Assembly (NCBI RefSeq): GCF_030733845.1
Contig: NZ_CP132312.1
Span: 186,001-250,000 of the forward strand
Length of the DNA stretch: 64,000 nucleotides
Source: Shinella zoogloeoides
GTDB lineage: Bacteria > Pseudomonadota > Alphaproteobacteria > Rhizobiales > Rhizobiaceae
Direction of reading: 5' to 3'
In this document: positions 51,774 to 60,228 of the stretch, piece after piece
Position numbering within the stretch: the stretch's first letter is position 1
Layout of the letters: each line of letters opens with the position of its first letter
The notes under the pieces: model-generated
What the model was told of the DNA's origin: nothing
Database searches by the model: none
What the model saw: only the letters and a program-made list of their open reading frames with translations
Position numbers and translations under genes: made by a program

Positions 51774-53263
51774 TCCGCTGCCTCGCCGAGGGCATCCGGC
51801 TTTTCAAGCCGCGAATTGCGGGCGGAATAACCGAAATAGACGAGCGCCGCGATCGCGACCCAGACGCCGGTGATGGCGTAGACCATCCAGCTCAGCTTGA
51901 AGATCAGGTAAAGGCAGGCCGTGATGGAGAGGATCGGCAGGACGGGGCCGAAGGGCACCCGGTAGCCGCGCGGCATGTCCGGCTGCGTATACCGCAGGAT
52001 CAGGACGCCGGCCGAAACCACGGTGAAAGCGGTGAGTGTGCCCATGCTGGTCAGGTCCCACAAGAGGCCCGAGGGCACGAAGGCGGCGATCAGCGAGACG
52101 AAGATCGCGACGATGATCGTGCAGGCGACCGGCGTCATGCTGCGCGGATCGACCTTGTGGAAGATCGAGGGCAGAAGGCCGTCGCGCGAGACCGCGAAGA
52201 GGATGCGCGACTGGCCGTAGAGCACGATCAGCGTCACGGAGAAGATCGAGATCACCGCGCCGGCGGCAAGCAGGTTTGCCGGCCAGGCGGCGCCCGTGAG
52301 GTTCTGCAGGATGGTGGCAAGGCCGGCTTCCTGGCCCTCGAAGGCGCCGGCCGGCTGCACGCCGAGCGCCGCGAGGGCGACAAGCACATAGAAGCCGGTA
52401 ACGATGACGAGCGCCGAGATGATGGCGATCGGCAGGTTGCGCCGCGGGTTGACCACTTCCTCGCCCGCCGTGGAAACGGCATCGAGGCCGACGAAGGTGA
52501 AGAAGATGGAGGCCGCGGCCGCCTGTACCCCGCCGAAGCCGCTTTCATTGAAGAAGGGCGTGAAGTTGGCGCTGTTGAAGGCGCTTCCGGCGATCACGAT
52601 GAAGAGCGCGAGCACGGCGAGCTTGACCAGCACCATGATGGCGTTGGCGCGGGCCGATTCCTTCGCGCCGCGCAGCAGCAGGACGCAGCAGAGCATGACG
52701 AGGATGACGGCCGGCAGGTTGATGATGCCGGAGCCTTCCTGGAAGAAGGCCATGGCGAAGGGATGATCGCCATCGACGATGGTGATCGGCCCCTTGATCA
52801 TCCAGCCAGGCAGCACGATGCCGGTGATGTTGAAAAGCAGCTTCTCGACATATTCGGCCCAGCCCACCGCAACGGCGGCGGCGGAGATGCCGTATTCCAG
52901 CACCAGGCAGGCGGCGACGAAGAAGGCGATGCCCTCGCCGAGCGTCGCATAGGCATAGGAATAGGAGGAGCCCGAGACCGGGATCATCGAACTCATTTCC
53001 GCATAGCAGAGCGCCGAAAGGCCGGCCGCGACCGCCGCGATGACGAAGGAGATGACCACTGCGGGCCCGGCAACCGGCACCTGCTCGCTCAGCACGAAGA
53101 AGATACCCGTGCCGATCGTCGCGCCGACGCCGAACATGATCAACTGGAACAGCGTGATCGAGCGCCCGAGATGGCCGTGTCCGTCACCCGCGCCCGACGT
53201 GTCGGCCACGAGCCGGTCGACCGGCTTCTTGCGCGTGATCTGCTCAAGGATAGATGATGCCAT
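51770..53263 (-). CDS. APC-family basic-amino-acid permease, CAT type
   Basis: A 497-residue permease with about twelve segments. The first conserved region is ITLFQLIMFGVGATIGTGIF and the next PAVVISFVIAAVAAGLSALC followed by YAEMSSMIPVSGSSYSYAYA, typical of cationic amino acid transporters. GGAGGGGAGAACG precedes the ATG at 53263. It is the first gene of the operon and divergent from the Lrp/AsnC gene. Together with the guanidino-degrading enzymes downstream, arginine or a related basic amino acid is the likely substrate (inference). Confidence 0.88.
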   Translation of the reverse strand: MASSILEQITRKKPVDRLVADTSGAGDGHGHLGRSITLFQLIMFGVGATIGTGIFFVLSEQVPVAGPAVVISFVIAAVAAGLSALCYAEMSSMIPVSGSSYSYAYATLGEGIAFFVAACLVLEYGISAAAVAVGWAEYVEKLLFNITGIVLPGWMIKGPITIVDGDHPFAMAFFQEGSGIINLPAVILVMLCCVLLLRGAKESARANAIMVLVKLAVLALFIVIAGSAFNSANFTPFFNESGFGGVQAAAASIFFTFVGLDAVSTAGEEVVNPRRNLPIAIISALVIVTGFYVLVALAALGVQPAGAFEGQEAGLATILQNLTGAAWPANLLAAGAVISIFSVTLIVLYGQSRILFAVSRDGLLPSIFHKVDPRSMTPVACTIIVAIFVSLIAAFVPSGLLWDLTSMGTLTAFTVVSAGVLILRYTQPDMPRGYRVPFGPVLPILSITACLYLIFKLSWMVYAITGVWVAIAALVYFGYSARNSRLEKPDALGEAAE

Positions 53264-53441
53264 CGTTCTCCCCTCCGATGTCCTCCAACATGGCAAACTG
53301 TAGCGCCGGGCGCGGCAAAGGTGCTGCCGTATTTCTGTCGTCTTCCGGCACTTGCTGCTGCGTGCCATGCCCTTTGCGACAGTTTTTATCGCCGGTGCCC
53401 GGGGTCTTGCGGGGGAGCCGCAATGTGGTCCGGAGGCCAGC

Positions 53442-53470
53442 TTGACAGGGTCGGAACAAACGTATCCTTA
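53442..53470 (+). promoter_or_regulatory. Candidate promoter of the Lrp/AsnC gene
   Basis: TTGACA at 53442-53447 and TCCTTA at 53465-53470 with a 17-base spacer (TATCCT, 15-base spacing, overlaps it). It lies in the 274-base region between the divergent permease and lrp genes; the rest of this region shows no ORF or clear dyad. Confidence 0.35.
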
Positions 53471-53537
53471 TGGTTCGAGGCTTCGGGCCACGCTCATCGG
53501 GAGGCCGCATGGCCCGGTCCATGCAGGGGGCGAGTGA

Positions 53538-54080
53538 ATGAAGGATGAAGACGGGTCGATCCGGCTCGATCAGATCGACTTGCGCATTCTGGCATGTCTT
53601 CAGGCCAATGCGCGCGTGACGAACCAGGAACTGGCCGATGCCGTGGGCCTCTCGCCGAGCCCCTGCCTTCAGCGCGTCAAGCGCCTCGAAAAGGCCGGCG
53701 TTATCAACAGCTACCATGCCAGCATCGATCTCGCGAAGGTCTGCCGCCATGTGGACGTCATCGCCGCGGTGACGCTCAACAGCCATGGTCTGGAGGATTT
53801 CGAGATCTTCGAGAAGATGGTCGAGGAGATGCGCTACGTGGTGGAATGCACCAAGGTCAGCGGTCCGATCGACTATCTCGTGCGCTTCGTCTGCCCTGAT
53901 ATCGGCTCCTACCAGATGCTGTCGGATGAGCTGCTGCGGCTCGGTCCCAAGATCGGCAACCTCTCCAGCTATATCGTGCTCAAATCGAGCAAGCGCTACC
54001 GCGGCGTCGCCTTCGACGATCTGGTCTCCCCCTCGCCCCGGGGCGTGCCGGCGCGGCCCGCGCCACGCGCGGGCAAATAG
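53538..54080 (+). CDS. Lrp/AsnC-family transcriptional regulator
   Basis: A 180-residue regulator. The N-terminal HTH is LDQIDLRILACLQANARVTN, then LADAVGLSPSPCLQRVKRLE. The RAM ligand domain follows (about 75-160): VDVIAAVTLNSHGLEDFEIF, and VRFVCPDIGSYQMLSDEL. It is divergent from the permease that heads the ten-gene operon, so it is the natural amino-acid-sensing controller of that operon. The start at 53538 has only a weak upstream element. The effector is likely arginine or a D-amino acid (inference). Confidence 0.9.
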   Translation: MKDEDGSIRLDQIDLRILACLQANARVTNQELADAVGLSPSPCLQRVKRLEKAGVINSYHASIDLAKVCRHVDVIAAVTLNSHGLEDFEIFEKMVEEMRYVVECTKVSGPIDYLVRFVCPDIGSYQMLSDELLRLGPKIGNLSSYIVLKSSKRYRGVAFDDLVSPSPRGVPARPAPRAGK

Positions 54081-54098
54081 TTTCATCGAGATCTGGAA

Positions 54099-55013
54099 AT
54101 GATGTCAGGCTCCCTTTCCGACGCAAGCGTCCTGCCGACCTCCACCGGCCGCCGGGAAAATACCCGCTTCCTGATCGCAGGCGTCCAGATGCCCGTACCG
54201 ATCTCCGGCCGCAACATCCCGGCGATGACGATCGAGATCGAAAAGACCATGGCGCTCTATCCGGGCACGGACATGATCGTCTTTTCCGAGCTTGCCATGC
54301 ACGGTCCGCTGCATGCCTGCGCGGCGGAGAACCCGGCGGCGGACGAAGCCGTTTTCCAGGCGCTCGCCGCGAAGCACCGGGTGTGGATCATTCCCGGCAG
54401 CTACTTCGTGCACCGCGACGGCAGGACGTACAACCACTCCATCGTCATCAACCCGGACGGCGAGGTCGTCGGGCGCTATGACAAGATGTTCCCCTTCATG
54501 CCCTTCGAGGCGGGCGTGACGGGCGGGACCGACTTCCTGATCTTCGACGTGCCGGATGTGGGCCGTTTCGGCCTTTCCATCTGCTACGACATCTGGTTCC
54601 CCGAGACGACGCGCACGCTGACGTCGGCGGGCGTGGAGGTGCTCATCCATCCCGTGCTGACCGGTACGACGGACCGCAAGGCGGAGCTTGCCATCGTGCA
54701 GGCGACGGCGGCGATGTTCTCCTGCTATGTCGTCGACGTGAACGGGCTCGATGCCGGCGGCGTCGGCCGCTCGCTCGTGGCCGATCCGACCGGCAATGTC
54801 GTGCACCAGTGCGGCCAGGTGACGGAAATCTTCCCGATCAACATCGATCTCGGCCTGGTGCGCCAGGTGCGCGCGGAAGGGGCCAACGGCCTCGGCCAGG
54901 TGCTGAAATCCTACCGCGACCGCACCGTTACCTTCTCCACCTACGAGAATGGCGGCGCGTCGGCCTATCTCGACAGCCTCGGGCCGCTTGTGCCGATGCC
55001 GAAACGGCGTTGA
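54099..55013 (+). CDS. Carbon-nitrogen hydrolase, nitrilase-superfamily amidase
   Basis: A 304-residue nitrilase-fold enzyme. The Glu-Lys-Cys triad is visible: Glu in VFSELAMHG, Lys in GRYDKMFPF and Cys in SICYDIWFPETT. Spacing and length fit aliphatic/omega-amidase groups. It is co-oriented with lrp, 18 bases downstream, and beside the guanidinobutyrase operon. Arginine can also be degraded through 4-guanidinobutyramide, which needs an amidase of this fold; that is one possible role. The start is the ATG ATG at 54099/54102. Confidence 0.84.
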   Translation: MMSGSLSDASVLPTSTGRRENTRFLIAGVQMPVPISGRNIPAMTIEIEKTMALYPGTDMIVFSELAMHGPLHACAAENPAADEAVFQALAAKHRVWIIPGSYFVHRDGRTYNHSIVINPDGEVVGRYDKMFPFMPFEAGVTGGTDFLIFDVPDVGRFGLSICYDIWFPETTRTLTSAGVEVLIHPVLTGTTDRKAELAIVQATAAMFSCYVVDVNGLDAGGVGRSLVADPTGNVVHQCGQVTEIFPINIDLGLVRQVRAEGANGLGQVLKSYRDRTVTFSTYENGGASAYLDSLGPLVPMPKRR

Positions 55014-55949
55014 TCACGTCCAGGTGTAGCGGACGATGTGGAAGAAGACGGGCGCGGCGAAGACGAGGCTGTCGGCCCGGTCCAGCATGCCGCCATGGCC
55101 CTCGATCATATGGCCCCAGTCCTTCACCCCGCGGTCGCGCTTGATGGCGGAGGCGACGAGGCCGCCGAAAAAGCCCATGATGCAGGCAAGGCCCGCAAGG
55201 ACACCCGCCTCGACCGGCGAGAAGGGCGTCAGCCAGTAGAGCCCGGCGCCGAGCAGGGACGCGCTCGCAATGCCGCCGACCAGTCCCTCCCAGGTCTTCG
55301 AGGGCGAGATGTTCGGCGCGACCTTGTGCCGGCCGAACAGCTTTCCGAAGATGTATTGCAGCACGTCGCTGCCCTGCACGGTCGCGATCAGGAAGGCGAT
55401 GAGCAGCAGGCCGCGTCCCTCGTTGCCCGGAATGGGCAGCGTCACCAGCGCCGGCACATGGCTGATGCAGTAGACGGACAGCATGATGCCCCATTGCTGC
55501 TCGCTGACCCGTTCGAGGAAACGGGAGGTGTCGCCGCGGATCGCCGTCAGCGCCGGCATGGCGAGGAAGCAGTAGACCGGGATGAAGATCGCGTAGAGCC
55601 CGTACCAGTCGATCCAGATCAGGTAATATTGCACCGGTATGACGATGAGGAACATGCCGATGAGCGTCCAGCGGTCGGCATGGCGGGTATTGGTAAGCGT
55701 CACATATTCGCGCAGCGCCGCGAAGGAGACGAAGGCGAAGAGCAGGATCACGCCGCCTGTGCCGAACAGGAAGGCGAGGCTGATGCCCGCCACCATGATC
55801 CACCAGGCCTTGATGCGCGCATTGAGGTTTTCGAGCGTGGAGGGCAGCGGCTTGGCGCTACGGTAGGACAATACCCCTGCAACGACGCTCGCCGTGACGA
55901 GCACGGCGACAAGGCCGAGGGCGAGGCGTGTGGTGTCGTCGCTGATCAA
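55014..55949 (-). CDS. ynbB: Phosphatidate cytidylyltransferase-like protein (YnbB type)
   Basis: A 311-residue CdsA-family membrane enzyme with about eight segments, which would activate phosphatidic acid as a CDP-lipid. The signature is visible as PSKTWEGLVGGIASASLLGA followed by MGFFGGLVASAIKRDRGVKD and GHGGMLDRADSLVFAAP. Length and position match E. coli YnbB, not housekeeping CdsA, which is normally beside lpxD/bamA. The likely start is TTG 55949 behind AGGATGGA, overlapping the acyltransferase stop by four bases (TTGA). It is the last gene of the minus-strand ynb-like run. Confidence 0.86.
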   Translation of the reverse strand: MISDDTTRLALGLVAVLVTASVVAGVLSYRSAKPLPSTLENLNARIKAWWIMVAGISLAFLFGTGGVILLFAFVSFAALREYVTLTNTRHADRWTLIGMFLIVIPVQYYLIWIDWYGLYAIFIPVYCFLAMPALTAIRGDTSRFLERVSEQQWGIMLSVYCISHVPALVTLPIPGNEGRGLLLIAFLIATVQGSDVLQYIFGKLFGRHKVAPNISPSKTWEGLVGGIASASLLGAGLYWLTPFSPVEAGVLAGLACIMGFFGGLVASAIKRDRGVKDWGHMIEGHGGMLDRADSLVFAAPVFFHIVRYTWT

Positions 55950-56599
55950 CGGGTTCCATCCTTCCTGGGCGCAAGCGCCAGCAGCGCCTGCCTTGCACGA
56001 TCGAGAAACACTTTGCGGTCCTCCCCTTCCTCCAGCGCGACCGGTGCGCCGAACACGACGCGGCAGAGCAGCGGCACCGGCAGCACCGCGCCCTTGGGCA
56101 GCACGCGGGACATGTTCTCGATCCAGCAGGGTACGAGCTCGACATTCGGACGCGCGGCGGCGAGATTGTAGAGGCCGGAGCGGAAGCGCAGCAGCGGCTC
56201 CTCCGTCATGTTGCGCGTGCCTTCGGGGAAAAAGATCAGGGACTGGCCCGCATCGAGCGCGGCGAGCATGACCTGCATCGGATCGGCTGTGCGCTCCACC
56301 CAGTTGCGCTCGACGAGGACCGTCCGCAGCATCCTGCCGGAAATGAAGCGGCGGACGGGGTCGGCGTTCCAGTAGTCGGCGCCGGCCACGGCGGCGGTGC
56401 GGCTGCGCTCGGCGGGATGCAGGCAGGTCGAGACCAGGATGAAGTCGCCATGGCTGGCATGGTTGGCGAAATAGATCCGCTGCCGGCCGTTCGGCGCGGC
56501 GCCGGCCCAGATCGGCCTGACGCCGGTGACGGCGCGCGAAAGGCCGGCGAGCAGCGCGCCGGACACGGTTTGCAGGAGGGAAGCGCCGTTGCTCAACAC
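55946..56599 (-). CDS. Lysophospholipid acyltransferase, PlsC type
   Basis: A 217-residue 1-acyl-glycerol-3-phosphate acyltransferase-like protein. The catalytic HX4D motif is in YFANHASHGDFILVS, and the acceptor motif is FFPEGTRNMT. The N-terminus is short for PlsC, with one hydrophobic segment. I chose the GTG at 56599, seven bases after GGAG; the longer frame (to 56890) is Arg/Cys-rich and unlikely to be protein. It overlaps both neighbours. E. coli ynbABCD has no such gene, so this is an added acyl step in the pathway. Confidence 0.86.
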   Translation of the reverse strand: MLSNGASLLQTVSGALLAGLSRAVTGVRPIWAGAAPNGRQRIYFANHASHGDFILVSTCLHPAERSRTAAVAGADYWNADPVRRFISGRMLRTVLVERNWVERTADPMQVMLAALDAGQSLIFFPEGTRNMTEEPLLRFRSGLYNLAAARPNVELVPCWIENMSRVLPKGAVLPVPLLCRVVFGAPVALEEGEDRKVFLDRARQALLALAPRKDGTR

Positions 56600-57033
56600 A
56601 GGCCCGCTCCATCCACCGTGTCGAGCAGCAGCACGGCGTAGAGCAGCCCGCCCACGATCAGCGCGATCCGCTGTTTCCAGATGAGCCGGCGGCATCCCGC
56701 AAGGCGAGCGTCGAGCGGCGCGGGCGCGCCGCCGCGGCTGCGAAGCCCCATGCGGGCGAGCACGTCGTCGATGGCAGCAAGTCCGGTGGTTTCTTCCTCG
56801 TGGGATGCGGCGAGCCGGAACAGCGCGGCATCGAACAGGAGATGCACCGACAGCGCGAGCGGCAGCAGGCAGAAGAAGAGAAGCAGCCACCAGGCGAGCG
56901 GCCCGGTAAAGCCGTGCGCACCCGCCGTCGGCGGGGCCACGGCGAGAATGAGGAGTGCCATCGCTCCGCCGGCAAGGGCGTTACGGCGGAGGCGCCGGGC
57001 GGCATCGGTCGCGCGGGTCTTCCACTCGGTCAT
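56593..57033 (-). CDS. Small membrane protein in the ynb-like cluster
   Basis: A 146-residue protein with three hydrophobic segments: LAGGAMALLILAVAPPTAGA, LAWWLLLFFCLLPLALSVHL and IALIVGGLLYAVLLLDTVDG. A central cytosolic loop (FRLAASHEEETTGLAAIDDV) is acidic and helical. I do not recognise the family. It overlaps the PAP2 gene by four bases and the acyltransferase start by seven, so it is a tightly coupled member of this lipid-metabolism operon. It may be a membrane partner of the acyltransferase or phosphatase. Confidence 0.75.
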   Translation of the reverse strand: MTEWKTRATDAARRLRRNALAGGAMALLILAVAPPTAGAHGFTGPLAWWLLLFFCLLPLALSVHLLFDAALFRLAASHEEETTGLAAIDDVLARMGLRSRGGAPAPLDARLAGCRRLIWKQRIALIVGGLLYAVLLLDTVDGAGLC

Positions 57034-58364
57034 CGCGCCGCCTCTTCGATGCGGGCATAGGCCTCGAAAGGAAGATGGACGGGCCTTCCCGCCACCTTGA
57101 TCTGGGCGACGGCCGCTGCGGCATTCCCGGCATGCCCCGCCCGGACAAGGGCGCAGGCCGCGACGACGGCGCTGCGCTGGAAACCGAGCGCGCAGCAGAT
57201 CAGGACCGGGCCGTGGCGGCGCGCCTCCTCGACCACCAGGGCCGCATCGCGGATGCGGGCGGCGGGAACGGGAATGAGGTCGAGCGAGGGGAAGGCGCGC
57301 CAGGCAAGGCCCGCCACGGCAAGGCCGGGCAATTCCGCCGCCATGTCGATCACGGCGACATAGGTCGAAAGCTCATGGCGCCTCGGGACGCGGCCGAGGA
57401 AGATGCCGTCCGCGATCTCGGTCGCCGCCGGAAGCCGCCGGGTCCACCAGCGGACATTGAGCCGTGCGCCGGCCCGGTAGGGCATGAGCAGCCAGCGGCT
57501 TGCGAGGGTAATCCGGCCATCCGCCTGCTTCTGGAACACCGCCGTCCCGGCGCCGGCATAGCCGAGCGCGACGATGGCGAGGGCAAGGGCCGGCCAGAGG
57601 AGCAGCAGGCCGGCGCCGGAATCGCGCGTCGCCAGCACGGTCAGCACGAGAAGCGCCGCCGCGCCCGCGGCATAGCAAGTTGCCAGTCGCCAGGCCTTCG
57701 GATCGTCCGTCAGTCGAAAGCCGGCGAGTGGCGAGGGTTTTCGCGGCGGAAACAGCCAGAGGGCGAAGAGGCCGAGCAGCGCGCCGGTGGGAATATCGAT
57801 GATGTGGTGCTGCCGCGTCGTCAGCACGGAAAGGCCGATCAAGAGACTCCAGACGTGCCAGAGCGCGAGCCCCGCCCCGCGCAGCCGGCCGCGCCAGTGA
57901 TCCCAGATGATGACGAGCAGTGCGATATGCAGCGACGGCGCCTGGTTGAACGGCTTGTCGAAGCCGCCGAGGACATCGAACATGAAGCCCGGCAGGCCGT
58001 CCGTTTCCGGCCGCACGAAAATCGCCTGCAAGGGAAAGGCGATGAAGCAGGCGACGGCGACGATCTGCGCTGTGAGGTAGCGCCGCGCCAGCCGGCCGAC
58101 CTCCTCCGGTGTCTCGTTGACGAAGAGCGACAGCGCGTAGAAGGCGTTGATCGACCAGTAGGGAACGATCGTCCAGGCGATGAAGGGGATATACCGTTCC
58201 CAGCCGAAGGCGAGGTTCGGCACGTCGGCGCGCAGCGAGGCCAGCCAGTTCGCCGTGCCGTAGGTGAGGTAGAAGAACGGCGCGAGGACGGCGAGCCAGA
58301 GCGCCGCCGCGCGGAAGACGGCGCGACGGTCGACGGCCGGAACGGATGCAACCCCCTCCCCCAT
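57030..58364 (-). CDS. ynbD: PAP2 phosphatase fused to dual-specificity phosphatase (YnbD type)
   Basis: A 444-residue two-domain protein. The membrane PAP2 part (about 1-230) has the motifs PFNQAPSLHIALL and TTRQHHIIDIPTGALLGL. Further hydrophobic segments (to about 300) precede a C-terminal phosphatase domain (about 310-440) of the dual-specificity/tyrosine-phosphatase fold with the P-loop CCALGFQRSA (C-x5-R). The PAP2 plus phosphatase fusion is the hallmark of YnbD. It would dephosphorylate a lipid phosphate and perhaps a phosphorylated headgroup. It overlaps the small membrane protein gene by four bases. Confidence 0.88.
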   Translation of the reverse strand: MGEGVASVPAVDRRAVFRAAALWLAVLAPFFYLTYGTANWLASLRADVPNLAFGWERYIPFIAWTIVPYWSINAFYALSLFVNETPEEVGRLARRYLTAQIVAVACFIAFPLQAIFVRPETDGLPGFMFDVLGGFDKPFNQAPSLHIALLVIIWDHWRGRLRGAGLALWHVWSLLIGLSVLTTRQHHIIDIPTGALLGLFALWLFPPRKPSPLAGFRLTDDPKAWRLATCYAAGAAALLVLTVLATRDSGAGLLLLWPALALAIVALGYAGAGTAVFQKQADGRITLASRWLLMPYRAGARLNVRWWTRRLPAATEIADGIFLGRVPRRHELSTYVAVIDMAAELPGLAVAGLAWRAFPSLDLIPVPAARIRDAALVVEEARRHGPVLICCALGFQRSAVVAACALVRAGHAGNAAAAVAQIKVAGRPVHLPFEAYARIEEAAR

Positions 58365-58371
58365 GCGGTCC

Positions 58372-60108
58372 TCAGATGCGCTCCGCCAGAGACACGGTGA
58401 AAATCCCCCATTTGTCGATGCGCTGCTCGATCTTGCGGAAGCCGGCGGCGGCGACGAGCTGGTCCATTTCCTGCTGGGTGCGCCGGCGCATGATCCAGGC
58501 CTCGCCGCCGCGATGCGATGTCAGCGCCCGCGCGATCATCTCAAGCTGCGGGTGCCAGGGCTGGCCGGTGTAGATCAGCAGCGATCCGGGTTCCAGCGCC
58601 CGCGACAGGCCGGCCAGCGAGGCTTCGATCTGGCCATTGTCGGGGAAGAGTTCGTAGAGGCCGGAGACGATGGCGAGGGTCGGCTTCGGATCGACGGCGG
58701 CGAGCCCTTCGGTGTCGAACGCGTCCGCCCGGTGGAAGGATGCGACCTCCCGCAGGCCGCGTTCGTCGATCAGCGCGCTGCCCTTCTCCACGTTGATTGG
58801 CGAATAGTCCTGCAGGCGGATGCTTTCGGGCTTTGCCGGCGAGCCGATCACCGCGTCCAGCACATAGCGTCCGTGCCCGGCGGCGATGTCGAGCACGCGG
58901 AGCGGCTTGTCTTCCGCCTTGAGGCGCGCGAGCGCCTTGCCGATCAGCTCTTCCAGATGGATTTTCCGCTGGCGGATGCCGCGCCAGCCGATGGCATCGA
59001 GGAATTGCCGGTCGATCAGCCGTCCGCCCGGTCCGAGGCCGCGCGGCTCGTCTTCGTAGACGTAGTCCAGCGTCGAGCCGGAATCGAAGCCGGTGCGGAT
59101 GCCTGTCTTGATGCCGTTGGAAAACAACCCGCCGAGGCGTATGGAGGCCCGCGTCATTGCCCAGTAGAGCCCGCGCGGCGAGAAGAGCGACAGCGGGGTC
59201 GCCAGACGATCGGCCTCGTCGCGGGTATAGCCGGAAAGATGCGCCCGCCGCACATCCGCCACGACCGGCGGCTCCGCGAAACGGGCCGTGATGAAGGCGC
59301 GGACCTTGTCCAGCGCCTTGGCGCGGTCCCGCTCGCCGAGCGTGTCGTGATAGAAGCCGGGCAGGATATGCCGCTCCTTGATCGTGCTGCCGAGATTTTC
59401 GAAGAAACGGTGCTGCGGCTCGTGGCGCACGACGAAATCGCTTCCGGAGATGAGAAGCTGCGTCGGCACGGTGATGGCGCGCGCGTCGGCGACCACCCGG
59501 TCGGCCGCCTCGTAGAGTTCCAGAAGGATATTGGAGGCGATGGGACGGGTTATCAGCGGATCGGCTTCGAAGGAGGCGATGCGCTCCGGATCGTGCGTCA
59601 GGAAGCGCGCCTTGACGTAGGAATTGACGAAGAACGTGCCCTTCAGCTTCTGCCAGAGCGCGATGCCTTGCCTTGCGAAGGGCACGTAGAGCTTGACGTC
59701 GAAGGCGGGCGAGGCGAGCACCAGCGCGCGGATGTCAGGCGCATAGTCGTGCACCCAGGTGGCGGCCAGCACGGCGCCGACGCTCTGCGCGACGACGGCG
59801 ATCTGGTCCATGGCGAACCCGCCCGTCTCCCTTATATGGCGCACGAAGCTGTCGAGATCGCGCACCGAATGGGCGAAGGACGGCGAATGGCCGCGCTCGC
59901 CGGGCGAGCGGCCGTGCCCGCGCGCATCCCAGGCGTAGATCGAAAAATCGTCGAGGCCGAGTTCCTCGGCGATATGGGCCACCCGGCCGCTATGCTCATG
60001 GCCGCGGTGCAGGAGCACGATCGCGCCCTTCGCCGTGCCGGAGCGGGCGGGCCAGAAGCGGTAGAAAAGCTCCACGCCGTCATGGCTCGCAAACGCCGAT
60101 TCCATCAT
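58372..60108 (-). CDS. ynbC: Alpha/beta-hydrolase fused to SAM-dependent methyltransferase (YnbC type)
   Basis: A 578-residue fusion. Residues about 1-290 are an alpha/beta-hydrolase of the monoacylglycerol-lipase class: LLHRGHEHSGRVAHIAEELG, nucleophile Ser in VVAQSVGAVL, and a His in GFYHDTLGE. Residues about 320-578 are a class I methyltransferase with the SAM motif LRVLDIAAGHGRYVLD. This fusion is the YnbC type. It starts the minus-strand run and lies seven bases from ynbD; ynbA is divergent, 120 bases away. A lipid substrate is likely; the methyl acceptor is unknown. Confidence 0.9.
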   Translation of the reverse strand: MMESAFASHDGVELFYRFWPARSGTAKGAIVLLHRGHEHSGRVAHIAEELGLDDFSIYAWDARGHGRSPGERGHSPSFAHSVRDLDSFVRHIRETGGFAMDQIAVVAQSVGAVLAATWVHDYAPDIRALVLASPAFDVKLYVPFARQGIALWQKLKGTFFVNSYVKARFLTHDPERIASFEADPLITRPIASNILLELYEAADRVVADARAITVPTQLLISGSDFVVRHEPQHRFFENLGSTIKERHILPGFYHDTLGERDRAKALDKVRAFITARFAEPPVVADVRRAHLSGYTRDEADRLATPLSLFSPRGLYWAMTRASIRLGGLFSNGIKTGIRTGFDSGSTLDYVYEDEPRGLGPGGRLIDRQFLDAIGWRGIRQRKIHLEELIGKALARLKAEDKPLRVLDIAAGHGRYVLDAVIGSPAKPESIRLQDYSPINVEKGSALIDERGLREVASFHRADAFDTEGLAAVDPKPTLAIVSGLYELFPDNGQIEASLAGLSRALEPGSLLIYTGQPWHPQLEMIARALTSHRGGEAWIMRRRTQQEMDQLVAAAGFRKIEQRIDKWGIFTVSLAERI

Positions 60109-60228
60109 GCTGTCTCACCCCTCATGCAGATCTCACTTCCCCTATACGGATGAGCAGCGATGTTTGCAGTTGATTTCATGGCGTTGGGTCTTCATTTGTT
60201 GAACGCAATCCAGCGGATTCGAGCGTTC

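Noticed and set aside
55014..56612. 532-residue frame covering both the CDS-like and acyltransferase regions
   Set aside because: Only the C-terminal 311 residues are CdsA-like; the N-terminal part is an out-of-frame reading of the acyltransferase, which has its own motifs (HX4D, FPEGTR).
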